Below the pieces are notes generated by a model that was given only the letters and a program-made list of their open reading frames with translations, did not search any database and had not been told where the DNA came from. Both the position numbers and the translations under genes were made by a program. A stretch of DNA of 64,000 nt from NCBI GenBank assembly GCA_965644295.1, contig CBFFRP010000293.1, forward strand, positions 1 to 64,000. The letters run 5' to 3'. Every line of letters starts with the position of its first letter. The stretch's first letter is position 1. Below are positions 33,942-45,676 of this stretch, one piece after another. Source of the stretch: Paraphysomonas bandaiensis (lineage: Eukaryota > Chrysophyceae).

Positions 33942-34290
33942 GAGGACCAGACCAGGTAAGTTACCCAACAGTTGTTGGACAGCCGGGACAATTAGAATGC
34001 GGCGTGGTATTAACTGCCGCGTTTCTTTGTGTCAGCAGTGCGTCCATATGTTTGGGTTTCCTTGTCGTCACTGATGTGGGAATGTCTTCCTATCCCATCC
34101 AACAGCAACGTGGGCAGGTCACTGTACACTCGTATAATCCTTCCTGGACACTGCTGTACACTGCTGTACATCTATCCACATATGGTACTGTACTGTACTG
34201 TACAGTCACAGGGTACGATAGCCTATCCCGCTGCTCTGTATACCTGCTGTATACTGTGCCATATACAGCAGTATACCAGGCGGGGCCGGA
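33942..34290. promoter_or_regulatory. Upstream region of cyclase-like gene with TATAC palindromes
   Basis: Motif copies: ACTGCTGTACACTGCTGTAC (near 34149) and, at about 34237-34278, CCTGCTGTATACTG followed by CATATACAGCAGTATACC. These form an inverted pair able to fold into a hairpin. The region may include an unresolved 5' exon. Confidence 0.45.
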
Positions 34291-34348
34291 TATCTAGCGG
34301 GGTGCACGAAACATCTTCCTGTTGACTGAGGGACGAGTCGAGATGAGG

Positions 34349-34502
34349 CAGGAGCACTGCAGCACAAGAGGAGCGGTGCAGGAAGGAGCACTGCAGGACA
34401 AGAGGAGCGGTGCAGGAAGGAGCACTGCAGCACAAGAGGAGCGGTGCAGGACAAGAGGAGCGGTGCAGGAAGGAGCACTGCAGGACAAGAGGAGCGGTGC
34501 TG
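34349..34502. repeat. GC-rich minisatellite, 34-bp unit, about 4.5 copies
   Basis: The unit begins GAGCACTGCAGGACAAGAGG and ends AGCGGTGCAGGAAG. Units differ at one position (CAGG or CAGC), and one copy has lost part of the unit. Open frames on both strands are repeat artefacts. Confidence 0.9.
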
Positions 34503-35089
34503 TTGACGCCATCGCTCTTATTCTAGTAGAAAGAAGAGTCTTGCGGCTACATATATATATATATTCGGGCTACATCAACCGCTGATATGTACGTTAGTAC
34601 TAAACAGCTAACACAGTCTGCTGAGAGTGTCAGCCATTCGCTATCTCTTTATTTGGCAGACCTCCCTATAATTTTTGGTGCAGTACGATGTATGCGTATC
34701 AATAGGGTGACAGGCTGACTATCCATGTGGTTCATACGGTGCATGTGGTTTAGGAATCAATCGACTTGAATCATTCCCTTGTATCAAACTATAGGTGTGT
34801 GAGTCGTGAAGGAGAATAGGCGCTGTTGTATATTCTGAGTGTATAACGTATATCAATGATTTATCTGAAGATCACTCGCGGCTTGCTTGTGTTTCTAGCA
34901 GTGTGTACACACTGGTTTCTACCGAACGGTGTTTTTGTTTTGCCTACTGGCTGGCACTTTAGGCTTGCTTTTCACATCGAGCTACTTTCTTTAACAACTG
35001 GTTTATTTGAGCACCTTGAGCCACAACAAAGTATCAAAAGAAACAGTGCAACACCAATATATCTCTACACCCACCACCTGGCTTGAAAC
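34503..35089. other. Intergenic stretch with no supported gene
   Basis: A 76-codon ATG frame at 34856-35086 starts with a hydrophobic stretch but has no homologue I recognise and directly abuts a retroelement remnant. Confidence 0.4.
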
Positions 35090-35425
35090 TAATCAAGAAG
35101 TCTGAAGAAGAGGAGACCACAAGGGAACGAGAGCATGCCGAAGCGTTCATTTAAAGGTGCCCTCACGTACTTGACAGTGCATACCAGACCAGATATTGCA
35201 TATACTGTGAACTTACTATCACTTTTCAACACAGGACCTACCTATGCCGCATGTCAAGTTGCACTACGTATTCTCTTGTTCCAAGAGAACTTAGTCAACC
35301 ATGGTATAGTATTCACGAATTACACTGATGAAGTTAGAAGAGTACATCAATCACATGGTAGTCAAGACCACGGTCAACAGTAGCTACTTCTACTGTAGAA
35401 GCTGGATGCATACATTGATTTGATG
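35090..35425 (+). pseudogene. Copia RT/RNase H remnant
   Basis: The frame 35135-35383 reads GALTYLTVHTRPDIAYTVNL, then GPTYAACQVAL. This matches the segment of copia element 1 that follows its RT (GAVLHLAIHTRPDLAYAVGL, SPTYATCRLA). A little further, VATSTVEAGC corresponds to VATSSMESEYM of the element's RNase H, after a deletion. Start, end and internal pieces are missing, so this is an old fragment of a related element. Confidence 0.75.
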
Positions 35426-36526
35426 GAGATATTACGGATGCGAGGGATGATGACAGATCATGGACTTCATGGCTTCGATCGTAGCAAATATGAGTCTCAA
35501 TAATCCTGAGTTCGCACTACAGTCGAAAAGTTGAAACACAACAATTTCCTGCATATGTACCAAGAGCGTATTAGTATATCACATAAGTAGCTGTGCAGTC
35601 TGGAATTTGTTGCAATGAAAATAAATAACTGCAACAGTAGAAGAAGGAATGCATACACGAACAGATAAAATTAAACTATGTTATCTGTTATGAATATGAT
35701 TGGCGTCAACAAAACTTCTAAACATCTTCCTCTGATATAACGACAAAAACGACCTCGTACGTTAAACGATCTATTTCAACCAAAGGGCTTCTTGCGCCTC
35801 CTTGAAACATAATGGAGATAATTTATTCGTCGCTACTACTAACCACTGACCACAGTAGTATCGAAACTTAGATAAATGCGATCTATCATTTTACCAATTA
35901 ATTAATTCATGTCATATAGTTATATTTAACCACGGTCAATAAGGAGGCTATATCGTCCCGCGCTCAAAATTTTGAAATGAGTGCGAAAAGCCCGAGATTT
36001 AAAATTTAGATAAGGGACGATACTCCTTATCCCCAGGTTAAATTGTAGCTTATCCTCATGACGTTGAAAACTAAATATTAGATTGTATAGCTATTTTAGT
36101 TGCTTGCTTGCTGTAATAAGAAATAACTGTTCCCTGATTAACATTAAGAAAACAATAGAGAATTCATATTATTCAATTAAATGGTATGTATCTGTGTATA
36201 TGCTTTTAGGACTTAGGGAATAGCAATTGTACTAGATCAATTCAAAACAATAAACCCCCTAATTTATATATATAATAGCTACAACTCCTACCACAGAAGG
36301 ATGCTGAGGGAATAGCAACTGCAAGGTGTTGGAATTCGTACATACGTGTGATGATGGATGTGAACAGTTGTAGTCGCACGAGAGGCTTCTTATTGCCTTA
36401 ATTTTAGCATCAGCATCACAATGCGCTTAACCTTTGCTAGTTCACCTGATTGAATGATGTGTATGATATTAGGCGCAAAACATCTTCATATAAGCACAAT
36501 GCGAAAGAACTGGATGCCACTGTTAT
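35426..36526. other. AT-rich intergenic stretch including a fold-back element
   Basis: It contains the inverted-repeat element at 35925-36055 listed separately. Otherwise there are only short AT-rich frames. Confidence 0.5.
35925..36055. repeat. MITE-like inverted-repeat element
   Basis: The left arm ATTTAACCACGGTCAATAAGG, continuing AGGCTATATCGTCCC, is the imperfect reverse complement of the right arm GGGACGATACTCCTTATCCCC and AGGTTAAAT. The interior holds a second fold (CGCTCAAAATTTTGAAATGAGTGCG). With no ORF and a length of about 130 bp it resembles a MITE or other fold-back element. No target duplication is certain. Confidence 0.6.
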
Positions 36527-36785
36527 TCACCACCTATAAAGCATCAGATATGGTACTTCAACTCTCCTAAATATTCTTGCAGTTGTTTCGAAGTCCTGGT
36601 TATGAAGGTAGATCGCTTGTACTGACAGCATACACAGCAGTGGAAGGATGGAAATCACATACAAATAACTGTTAATGTCATAATTAAGATAGAAGTGAGC
36701 TTCTGTTAAGCCGAATATTGAAGTTGCATGTCTATATTTGCCCGGTGAAGATATAAAACAAAATGTGGATAATTGTTTCTTCAAC
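36527..36785 (-). repeat. Dispersed decayed-coding repeat, copy A
   Basis: Homologous to 62870-63140. On the minus strand both copies keep the same reading frame over PGKYRHATSIFG versus PGNYKHSTSIFG, FYLNYDINS versus FYLNFDIDS, and NQDFETTARI versus NQDFVATSRI. Conservation in one frame suggests an ancestral coding sequence, perhaps from a transposon. The family is not recognised. Confidence 0.6.
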
Positions 36786-37552
36786 TGCTGTATTCTTCAA
36801 GTAACCGTCATGTTTAAAACCTTTAAAATACAGCTTATAATTCGTTACAAATAAGCAAAACTCAATATAAGCTATTTAAGCCTCCTCCACTTCTTGGCCT
36901 CGTAGAACAAATGAGGCGGCTTGATATCCGAGTTCCACGTAACTAGTGTGCTAATGTGTAACGGAAACTGACACTCTTAATGGATAGTTACGTAAAAACT
37001 AAATAATACCTAACCATGAGCAGATTTTTATCGCTTAAACTACCGGAAATTATCTAATAATTATTGATGTAATATATCCGCTTTGTGTATGCCGTCATTG
37101 TTTCGCTTTTATATCGATGTGTGACGAGTTGCGTAGCTTTTACTGCATTCTCAGGCATTTGCTGTCAACAACATAATTAACTAAAAATATGGTGTAAGCC
37201 TATGATTCTTTGCGTTCTGGATATAGCGTCACAATCATCGACTAGTTCCTGTACGCTTATTCTAACAAGAAACTAGCCCACACCATATTAATGATACACA
37301 GTAGTCGTATGGGGATTATTACAGCTTTTTGGTTGCACTGAACGCAAACAATAAAACTATTCACACAGACGACATCCACTCGACAACTGAGGGTAGCATT
37401 TTATCAGTAACGTCATGACCTCTACCACACTATCGAGCCATAAAATAACACTATATGAACATAATGTAACCATTTTCAATGGCAGTTACATTTTAATACA
37501 ATGTCAGTGAATAATATACCGTATATCACAAAGTCATTGACACCATATCGAC
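36786..37552. other. AT-rich intergenic stretch
   Basis: 3' flank of the glycosidase-like gene. No gene, RNA or structured repeat is recognised. Confidence 0.5.
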
Positions 37553-40500
37553 TTATAAGTCTCTTGGAAACTTGTACTCGTGAAGTGGCGGAGCCAGACA
37601 TGTCGTGAAGGTGTCAGGAACACCAGCTTTCTCAAGAGCAATGCGAATAACTTCTTCCACAGCTTTTCCCCATCCAAATGCGAGTTCCAGAGGCTCCATC
37701 CTGTTCATGTAACACGGTGATGATGCCATGTAGGTCGAGTTCTCAGCAATTCCCTGATCTCTCCACCAGTAATATCTATTACACAACAAACTGATTAGCA
37801 CAAGCACGATGAGAAGAGAGTAAATGCTACACAAACGTACAGTGAGTTCGCCGACCAGACATATCCATACGGATAGACTGTCGGATTTTGACGCCATCCA
37901 GCAATTCTCATCACTGGTACACGAAATAGTTCAGCTCTATCAGCCATGATCCGTCCTGCTTTCGTGAGGAGCTCTCGTCCACGAAGTAAGAGTCGGTTTC
38001 TCTCCTCGGGGGTTGTATGGAGGTCTTGGGACATGTATAGCACTTGGTTCTGTATGAAGTAAAAAGTTAAGTCGAATAGAGTCAACAGTACAGCATACAT
38101 ACATGTTCAGCCCGCAGTGCCAACAGCTTCACGCAATCAACAAATTCGTCAAGATAGGCCATCGCTCCCTGAGAAAAGATCACCACAACTCTTCATGAAC
38201 GTGTAGACGTGAAATATAAATGCATTTAAGATACGTACTCTATCCAAAACACCCTCAGCGCGATTTCTGATATCCATAAAGTCTTGTGCGTGAGCTCCAA
38301 ACCTATGTTGCATCTCACTCAGTATCTTAAGCGCATCTTCCCACTGTGGATCTGACGGCTCTGTCAAGTGTACCTTGTCTGGTTGAGTGAAAGACAGACC
38401 CAACAAACGCGGAATGTCAACCCAAGTGTCTGCACCAGACATATAAGCATGACCAGATAACTTCGTCAAATCTGAACTCTCCTGGTGATGAACTTTGCCA
38501 TGAACCATTACCTCAGCCTGTGTCTGCGACAATCGAACTATGGCATGCGAAACATCTTCAGCAAAATCTCCAAACAGACCCAGAACGTGCCGTAGTGAGA
38601 TTAAAAATGCTTCCCAGTCATCAGCTTCGTCCATTAACGGGTTCCACGCAGCACGTGCAGTGATAACATTTGACAAATGATACCCGTACTCCCACCCGGA
38701 CTCGAAGTTCATTTGACCATTTATGCGAAAGCCTATCGTTAAGGCAATAAAAAATATTACATCGAATGAAAAGACACAAAATAGAAGACCGAACCTTGTT
38801 CTTCCTGCTGTCGAGCTGTTCTTCTCAGATCATACAGCCTACGTTGTCCAAATAGCGGAATGAAAAGTGGCACATCCACGTCAACGTTAACCCTATATAT
38901 AGAAGCAGTGAGAATGTTTACATACTTCCAAGGCGATGCTGTGTCGGTATTATAGACGAATACCGTACCAATAGGCCGTTTCTGGGTAAAACAACACATC
39001 TCGTTTCTTCAAAGAGGCCTCGAAAGTCATATAGTCCGACATGTAGCTAAAATTTTCGTTTCCATATGCTCCAGCAGTTGGATCATCAAGACTATACACC
39101 TGTTTCCACGGTACAAATGAATTTTAGGACACTTTACTACATTCGTAGACAGATGGTGCCAACCAATTAGTCACCTGCACAGTATGGGGCATGACAGCGA
39201 GTCCTTCTGATGCATAAGTAGGTAGAAAATTGAAATTTATTGGTTCTCCTGTTCTCGGATCAGGATACTTAAGTTCCCCGTTCTCATTCACGTCTTCACA
39301 GTACTGATCCGTCGAGCAGTGCACCTTCGTCAACGCCTCTCTTTTCCAGTGGGTAGTTACTGAAACATTCAATTAAAAATAGAGTGCCCACGAGACTGTT
39401 CGATTGACATGAATAATTCAAGGAAAAGTTGCATGCCCAATTTACATTACGTAAAACATACCTCTGGAGGTGTACACCTCAAACAGCTGAAGCATAGTAT
39501 CACAAGATGGCTTAGTAAACTCCGATAGACCAGACTCCGTAGATATGAAGTCATACTCAGCGGTGAATGCCCAGTCCACTCTGTTTTCAATATCGCTCTT
39601 CTGAGTATCAAAATCGTCCCTGATATTCACCATCGCCCAACCTATACAATTCCAGCTATTAATCAACAATGTGTTATCGAAATAGAAAGAGTGTATGCTG
39701 AATCAACAGATTTAAAGGAGAACATGATATATTCGTACCATGCTGCTGAAGATTGGCAAGAGGAATGTCAGCACCAATTAAAACACCATATTTATGGGCC
39801 AGTCTGTTTATTTCTCTCAGACGGAGCTGCCTCTTCGTACCGGAAGTCAATTCACCCCAAGCATCCCACTTTTCGTTACCCAACAGCAAAACCTCAACAC
39901 GGTTCTGACGGTTTGCTAAGAGCCATTCAAATAACCCATCTAGTGTGAGAAACATATCTTCCCAAGTTTCGCAGTGTACACCACGTGGACAGGTCTTCGA
40001 GCTGTCGTTAGAGAACATTGGAATGTCATATCCATTTAAAACTTCAGTAAATTCTAATGGATGCTGAGTGTGTATATGCCAAGTTCGCTTTTCCCAATAC
40101 GGGGATTCAGTAATATAAATATCACGGGATAATGTTGGAAGGAAACTGGGAATATACGGTGCCAAGGGGTGAAGGAAGCGAAATCCAAGCAGCTCCAATG
40201 CCGCGTAACTTCCAACCGCTGCGCCGTAGTGTACACTATCGACATCCAATGCAAATTGGCGGGTTCCTATTTCCATCGGTTTCCCATTAGCGACAATCAA
40301 TGTGGAGTTCGAGATGTATTCTCTTGTGGATATTTCGAACCCCTCCGATCGGACATCATCCAGTGACAGATACCTGCTGCTCAGAGAGGTGTTTCCCAGA
40401 GACAGCACTAACGAAGACGAATTCAGTTGATTGGCCTCAGCGTCCCACTCCTCCACCCTGATTCCTGTCTCCCGCAGCAGGCTCCTCACTCTATTAGGGA

Positions 40501-40624
40501 CTGCCCCTAGATTCTCCCCAAACACACAGTACACAACGTCATAGCCATCGACATGTCCGCCCTCACAGAGACACAGACACAGCAATAGACACAAACACAC
40601 CCACTTACTGAGGATTGATCTCAT
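37553..40624 (-). CDS. Secreted glycosidase-like protein (DUF4838 / alpha-glucuronidase-N-type), 9 exons
   Basis: Predicted 837 residues. Exons: 40624-39739, 39641-39462, 39359-39133, 39099-38969, 38892-38795, 38732-38239, 38168-38103, 38049-37841, 37775-37553. Introns are 33-102 nt; the 33-nt one (39100-39132) is needed to skip a stop and restore frame. The N-terminus is a Leu/Cys-rich signal peptide. Residues 115-165 (ALDVDSVHYGAAVGSYAALE then LLGFRFLHP) match the alpha/beta domain that precedes the barrel in alpha-glucuronidases and DUF4838 proteins. The central part would be a TIM barrel (LLLGNEKWDAWG, later PLFIPLFGQRRLYDLRR), and the C-terminal half is helical. A role in polysaccharide processing outside the cell is likely; substrate and catalytic acids are not identified. 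It is divergent with the gene at 41121. Confidence 0.7.
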
Positions 40625-41120
40625 TACGACACAACGAATTAGTCGTTAATAGACTATCTCACCACCTGTTGATAATAGTCTGCTGGATCAGTACAACACG
40701 GAGCGGACTGCACGCATAGCTATATATGCAGATATATCGAGTGCGCTGTGCGAGTATACCTGTATACCGTATACTATACATAGGAATTCCTACTGCTGTA
40801 GCAGAACACAGTACAGTACCACAATTTCCAATTCCAAAATACGCTCAGTATACGCCGCTGTAGGGCAGGTATCTACAATTAATTTTCAGGTGACGGTATA
40901 CGGCGGTATACGGTATACGGTATACGGTGGAGGGCAGATAGGTGGACACCAAACGTGCAGCACGTTTTTGCTGGGAACTGAAAATTAAAACGTGCGGCAC
41001 GTCATCTGCGCTCTCATTCGCTGTCTGAGATCCACATCAATGCATTCATTCCATCGAACAATCAGATTGCCATCAATACACTGCTGTTAGTATCATTCCG
41101 TTTATCTAGTGGGTGAAGTA
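40625..41120. promoter_or_regulatory. Bidirectional upstream region with tandem GTATAC palindromes
   Basis: 496 bp between divergent genes. Motifs: GAGTATACCTGTATACCG (about 40743), ACTGCTGTAGCAG (about 40792), CAGTATACGCCGCTGTAGGG (about 40849) and a run of GTATACGG units at 40893-40926. A second pair, CGTGCAGCACG and CGTGCGGCACG (40953-41000), forms another small palindrome set. Confidence 0.55.
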
Positions 41121-43170
41121 ATGAGCACTGCGTTGCATGTGTTTGCTCTTGCAGCTATTGGAGTTGTATGTCTTGTACATGGCGAAAGCGACGCATCACT
41201 GGTAAGCACCGCTCTTTGCATGCTTATGATTTAAAGTTTACCTGAACCTGATATAGGATGCGGTAGACCAGTGCACTGTCGATAATTGGGGACAACCACA
41301 TCAAACTCGCCGTCCATTTCGGTCAACATATACAACTGCTATACGAGAAAAGTGCGCCGCCGAATTCGCTAAAAGCACTCCGATGGCAACCACACTACAG
41401 AACGCTATGGTTAATTTCTACCCCAATACTTCCATATACGACACTTTTAAGGGAATCGATTTAGTTCCTGAAAACAACCATTTGTTTGCGGATTTCCCTT
41501 CACCTTGGAAGCGCAATTTGGATGCATCCAAATCAAAGCCTGGGTCAATGCACGGAATGACTTGTGATACCCCAATGGATGATGGAAGTACGTGGTCAGT
41601 TACCCGTATTGGACCCATGATTACACGAGGTGGATATGATTGGACACAGATTGGTTGGGATGACGTTTTTGGACTCGAGGAGAAGTTAAAGCGCTTTCCG
41701 GATGGGGTGTATGCACTCGAACAAGTGTCAGTGCCCGTGCTAAAAGATGGTACCAGACTGGGTAACCCTCCGGTACATATCCACCATATCCATGTGGGTC
41801 CTAAGACGGGAGTTAGACAACGTACAGATTTATTTGCATGCTTGACTTCGAGCGATGGAGAAGTGTGCTATGACCCGACACGTGTGTTCGAGCACCACGG
41901 CGACTACCAATGCACGGAGGATGAGGGTGGACTTGACTGCTTGGTGGAGACTATTCCTGATGGATATGGGAAACTTCTCACGTATCCACTTGGGCTGGAG
42001 GGAGATATCAATGATGTAAGGGCCGTTGACAGTGAGCCGCTGGAGTGGTATTACGAACTCGGTATCCGGTGGGTACCTAGGATAGCCGCTGATGGCACGG
42101 AGAGCACAATAAAGCCTATTAATTTTTTCAACTTTGCCGGACCTGGAGATTTCAGTCTTCGTCATCAGAACTCATACATATTTACTTTTCAGGCTCCAAC
42201 GGATCACGATAACCTGTTCTGGTACACTGGTCGCATGCCGTTTTCTGGACAAATGCTTCGAAATAAATTCCATGCACACAACAAAATTTTCAAGGAGTCC
42301 ATCTTCTTTGCCGCCTCCCCAGCGGAACTTGGTTTAACCAGAGAAAATAAGTTAGTACCAGATAAGCCTTATCATACGGTTGACATCCGGGATGGAGGGT
42401 TCAATAGCCTCGATGAAGTGAAGCAATTTATCATGGACAACCTCGACGCATCTGCGAAGGCGTTTGATACTCTTCATGGTGAAGGGTACTATACCTCTGT
42501 GGTAGACATGGATAATGACAAATCAAGTCGCTTGCGTCCGCGGGCCGTTTGTCATGGTGTTTCGAAGCTAGAGGAGGTAGAAGGGTACTTTTATGATCGA
42601 CGGGAGCCTACGTGTTGCGCGCCGTGGGATATAGAACGTGGTGATATTTTCACTGTGGTTGGCTTCAATAAGAAACTACAACACGCCATGGGGCCTCATA
42701 CGGATATCAAGCCAGCCACTTTCCCTGGACACGTGGGGTGGTGGCTAAGCACCACCAACGAAGAGGAGAAACCCATTAGTCGATTCGGACTGGGCATGTT
42801 TACTCAGGAGCCAAATGGATACCTATATGACATAAAGAGAATGAGCCCATATCAGCGTCTTGGTTATCAGCTAAATGGAGGAACGATATCTCATCATAAT
42901 GTATTCTTTCACGACCAATTTTTGGGAAGTGCTATTCTTCTTACCCTCCTCTCTCATCCGATTGTTTTCTTAATTCTTATTTTAATGCTCGTTGGTATAC
43001 TGATCCATAGATGTCTAAAAAATTACGTTATCAGAGTACTCAAGAAGCGCTCACCGAATTCCTCTAGTGACGATTCATGTCCTGACCCGGAGGCAGTGAT
43101 TCACTCAGTCGCTAAAGCTGTCACTAATGGTTCAGAAGCAGAGCTGATCAATATTTTACACAAACAGTAA
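41121..43170 (+). CDS. Type I membrane protein of unknown function with His-pair motifs, 2 exons
   Basis: Predicted 664 residues. Exons 41121-41201 and 41257-43170; intron 55 nt, phase 0. Exon 1 encodes a signal peptide (MSTALHVFALAAIGVVCLVHG). A large ectodomain follows, then one membrane span near residues 585-615 (AILLTLLSHPIVFLILILML) and a cytosolic tail of about 50 residues. I do not recognise the family. Conspicuous histidines are HIHHIHVG (about 200-207), EHHGDYQC (about 239-246) and FHAHNK (365-370), plus PGHVGWW late in the ectodomain. The order HH, H, HxH recalls copper-binding monooxygenases of the PHM/DBH type, but overall similarity is not evident, so metal binding is only a suggestion. 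Confidence 0.8.
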
Positions 43171-43874
43171 ATGCAACTGCCCATGTGAATTGATCGTTAT
43201 TGTAGCACCCACTATACATGTCTTAGTTAGCGTAAATATGTTTCATAAAATATTTTAGGCAGATGTCTTCCTGTTCGAACCACTACATTATTGCTATATT
43301 TATCGCAACTTGTATAATTCATCACGTGAAGTATTCTACCTGCACTGGAAACTTCTGTAATTGATAATAATTTGCTCGTTTATGAGTTCATATACATCAC
43401 AACATACATAACCATTCAGTTTGTTGGTGATTATAAAATGCTAATTTTATGGTTTGTTCCAACACACTAATGGATATTGTGCTGTAACTTTTAGCTAGAT
43501 AATCCTGTCACGAATGAATACAACGATCTCATATCTCATATGATCTTTTGGCTTGTTTTCTTTCATCCTCACGAAGTACTTCTACTTGCTACACATAATA
43601 ATTCAGTTTTATTCCTTAGAACATATTCGCTGTGTTAGAATAGTAAAACATTTAATATTGTTGTGCTTGTCACCAGAGAAAAAGCAGACAATTATTGCAA
43701 CTCAGTTAACAAATACAGTCAATTTTCCCCTCAACAAAGTCGGAATCGCACCTTTTCGTGATGTTCTAGAGGATAAGTACCGGAGATGCTTCTCCGAGAA
43801 ACACACGTGAGCCGCATATTATACACTCAGCAGATATGGTTATGCCCACTCATATAGCCAAATGCTTTGTGTGG

Positions 43875-44110
43875 TACACAAGGGACACTAAATATAAGTT
43901 ATAGTTGTCACTTGTGTAGACGTCTTCTTTGGGCCTTGAAGAATAAACAGCCATCCGGATTGGGGGCCAACCTCAAGGGCATCTGAGGTATCGGGCTGCC
44001 TGCTGAAGTTAAACATCCGGGAATGGGTCTACCTTAATGACAGAGACGAGAAAGTGATTGCACTTTGATGCTTGCGGTGACGCACATAAAACTTTCGTAG
44101 CGCCAAATAG
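43875..44110 (+). repeat. Dispersed repeat with 5S-rRNA-like core, copy 3 (longest)
   Basis: It has a leader (GGGACACTA, GTCACTTGTG, TAGACGTC, GGGCCTTGAAGAATAAACAG) and a core of about 120 bp from GGGGGCCAACC to GGTGACGCAC. The core contains TATCGGGCTGCC and CTGAAGTTAAACA, placed like the conserved loop and A box of 5S rRNA. Divergence from a true 5S gene is considerable, so a pseudogene or 5S-headed SINE fits better than a functional gene. Confidence 0.5.
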
Positions 44111-44789
44111 TAGGATATATATATATTATAATATAGAGTTATAAGCACCAGTTAGTTAAATTGCTTTGCTACATTAGATTTAACTCATACACGCCTATAT
44201 TGCTAATAATCAGACATTTACTACTAAAAAGTCAATATTCGGCTAACTGAGTGAACCAACAAGTTACCACACCTCCTCCATTTTTTAGAGTTGCTCTTAT
44301 CGACATTATGTACAGCAGGTATTCGGATCCATAAAATCTTATCATCTGAAGAATTAAAATATGGACGAGTTGTACATGTATGTGAACAAATAATGTATTA
44401 CAGTGCTTACTACTTGAAAAAAGACTGCAACCCGAAATCCCAGAATGATTCAACAGTTTATACACAACAGAGAGATCAAAACTAATACATGTTCCAATGT
44501 GTATGGCCCTTTACTCGTGATATACTTCGTAAAAGGAGTAGGCTTTGTTGTAATAGCTACTGCTTCGTTGCTACTGCTAGCATAGCACTTTCACGTCACG
44601 GCTTTACGCTGCGGCCACGATGTGCTTTTTATCCTGAGCATGCATCGATAAATACCACGAGTTTCAGCGCAGTAAGAAAATACTGCGGCTGACAAATAAA
44701 TTACAGTAGCGACAATATTCTAACATTCTAACTGCTATATGTGCAAACCTTTTTAATACTTGATTACATGTAATACCGATAGTGAGTGC

Positions 44790-45070
44790 ATTTATACATC
44801 TTAATGAAGCTATCCAGCCTAATACTTTGGTGAAGGACAGGGATGGCTTTGGCCAGAAAATGCACGACTTCTACGAGGCAATATCAGAACTGATAAGATA
44901 AGAGACCCACTGCTCAACAAAGACAAGAGCAGAGCTACACGATCGTCTATATGACAGGAGGGTCATGAGTATATTAAGCTATTTGTGTGAGCATACGAAA
45001 TTTCAATTGCAAATGTCCAGTACGAAGAAGAATGACTTTGGAAGCAACTATCCGAGAAGATGAATGCCTA
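44790..45070 (+). pseudogene. Coding-like remnant, family unknown
   Basis: One frame reads VSAFIHLNEAIQPNTLVKD, GFGQKMHDFYEAISELIR, a stop, then AELHDRLYDRRVMSILSYL. Composition is protein-like, but no intact ORF, start or clean splice model is visible. It may be part of an old transposase. Confidence 0.3.
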
Positions 45071-45676
45071 AGGTACAGATTAAAATTTTGAAATCGTGTT
45101 GGGCGTACAAATTTCGGCGTTGTATGATATTGACTTAATTAAGGAGTGTTGATTTTTGTTTCTTTCAGATCGAACTCGTGGCTTGTAAAGTTAAGGACTT
45201 ACTGAGTTGATCAAGTTACTTATTGTCTTTAAATTAAATGAATAAATGTATTAATACGAGAGTATCCAGAGCTAAATTTGAAGCGTCGATTTACCATGTA
45301 TAAATAATTTGTGAATCGCATTCACGTTTCCGGATGACACGACATTACGCCTTACTAACATACGGGAATGATTATAGTTATGAGTTTATAGTACAATCTT
45401 AAAGTTCAACATGTTTCAGCTAAAAATTTCTGGCTACTCTACCCTTACGAAAAGGCAAGTACCCATGAAAAATATATGATGTTGTACAACATATCAAACA
45501 CTGAGCCATGTCTGATACTTAGTTCAGTTTGGACTACATACCAGTGCTCACAGCTTGTCGACCAAGTGGAATATCTTGTGTGCAGTGTGACTCAATACGC
45601 CATTCATGAGCCGACGAAACTATGTGATTATATAAGTGCGAATGATATTCATGCCACAATGATGTGTGTGTTTATC

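Larger units (their letters stand above)
43171..45676. other. Long AT-rich intergenic stretch with repeats and a gene-like remnant
   Basis: It contains the 5S-like repeat (43875-44110) and a coding-like remnant (44790-45070), both listed. ATG frames at 44489-44692 (67 codons) and others have no recognisable motif. Confidence 0.5.

Noticed and set aside
34206-34585. ORFs of 70-90 codons on both strands over the minisatellite
   Set aside because: Repeat-derived Ser/Ala/Pro/Leu or Arg/Gly frames; the unit length (34 bp) is not a multiple of three, so no stable coding repeat.
43553-43810. 85-codon plus-strand ORF
   Set aside because: No ATG at the frame start that fits, low-complexity AT-rich composition, no homologue recognised.
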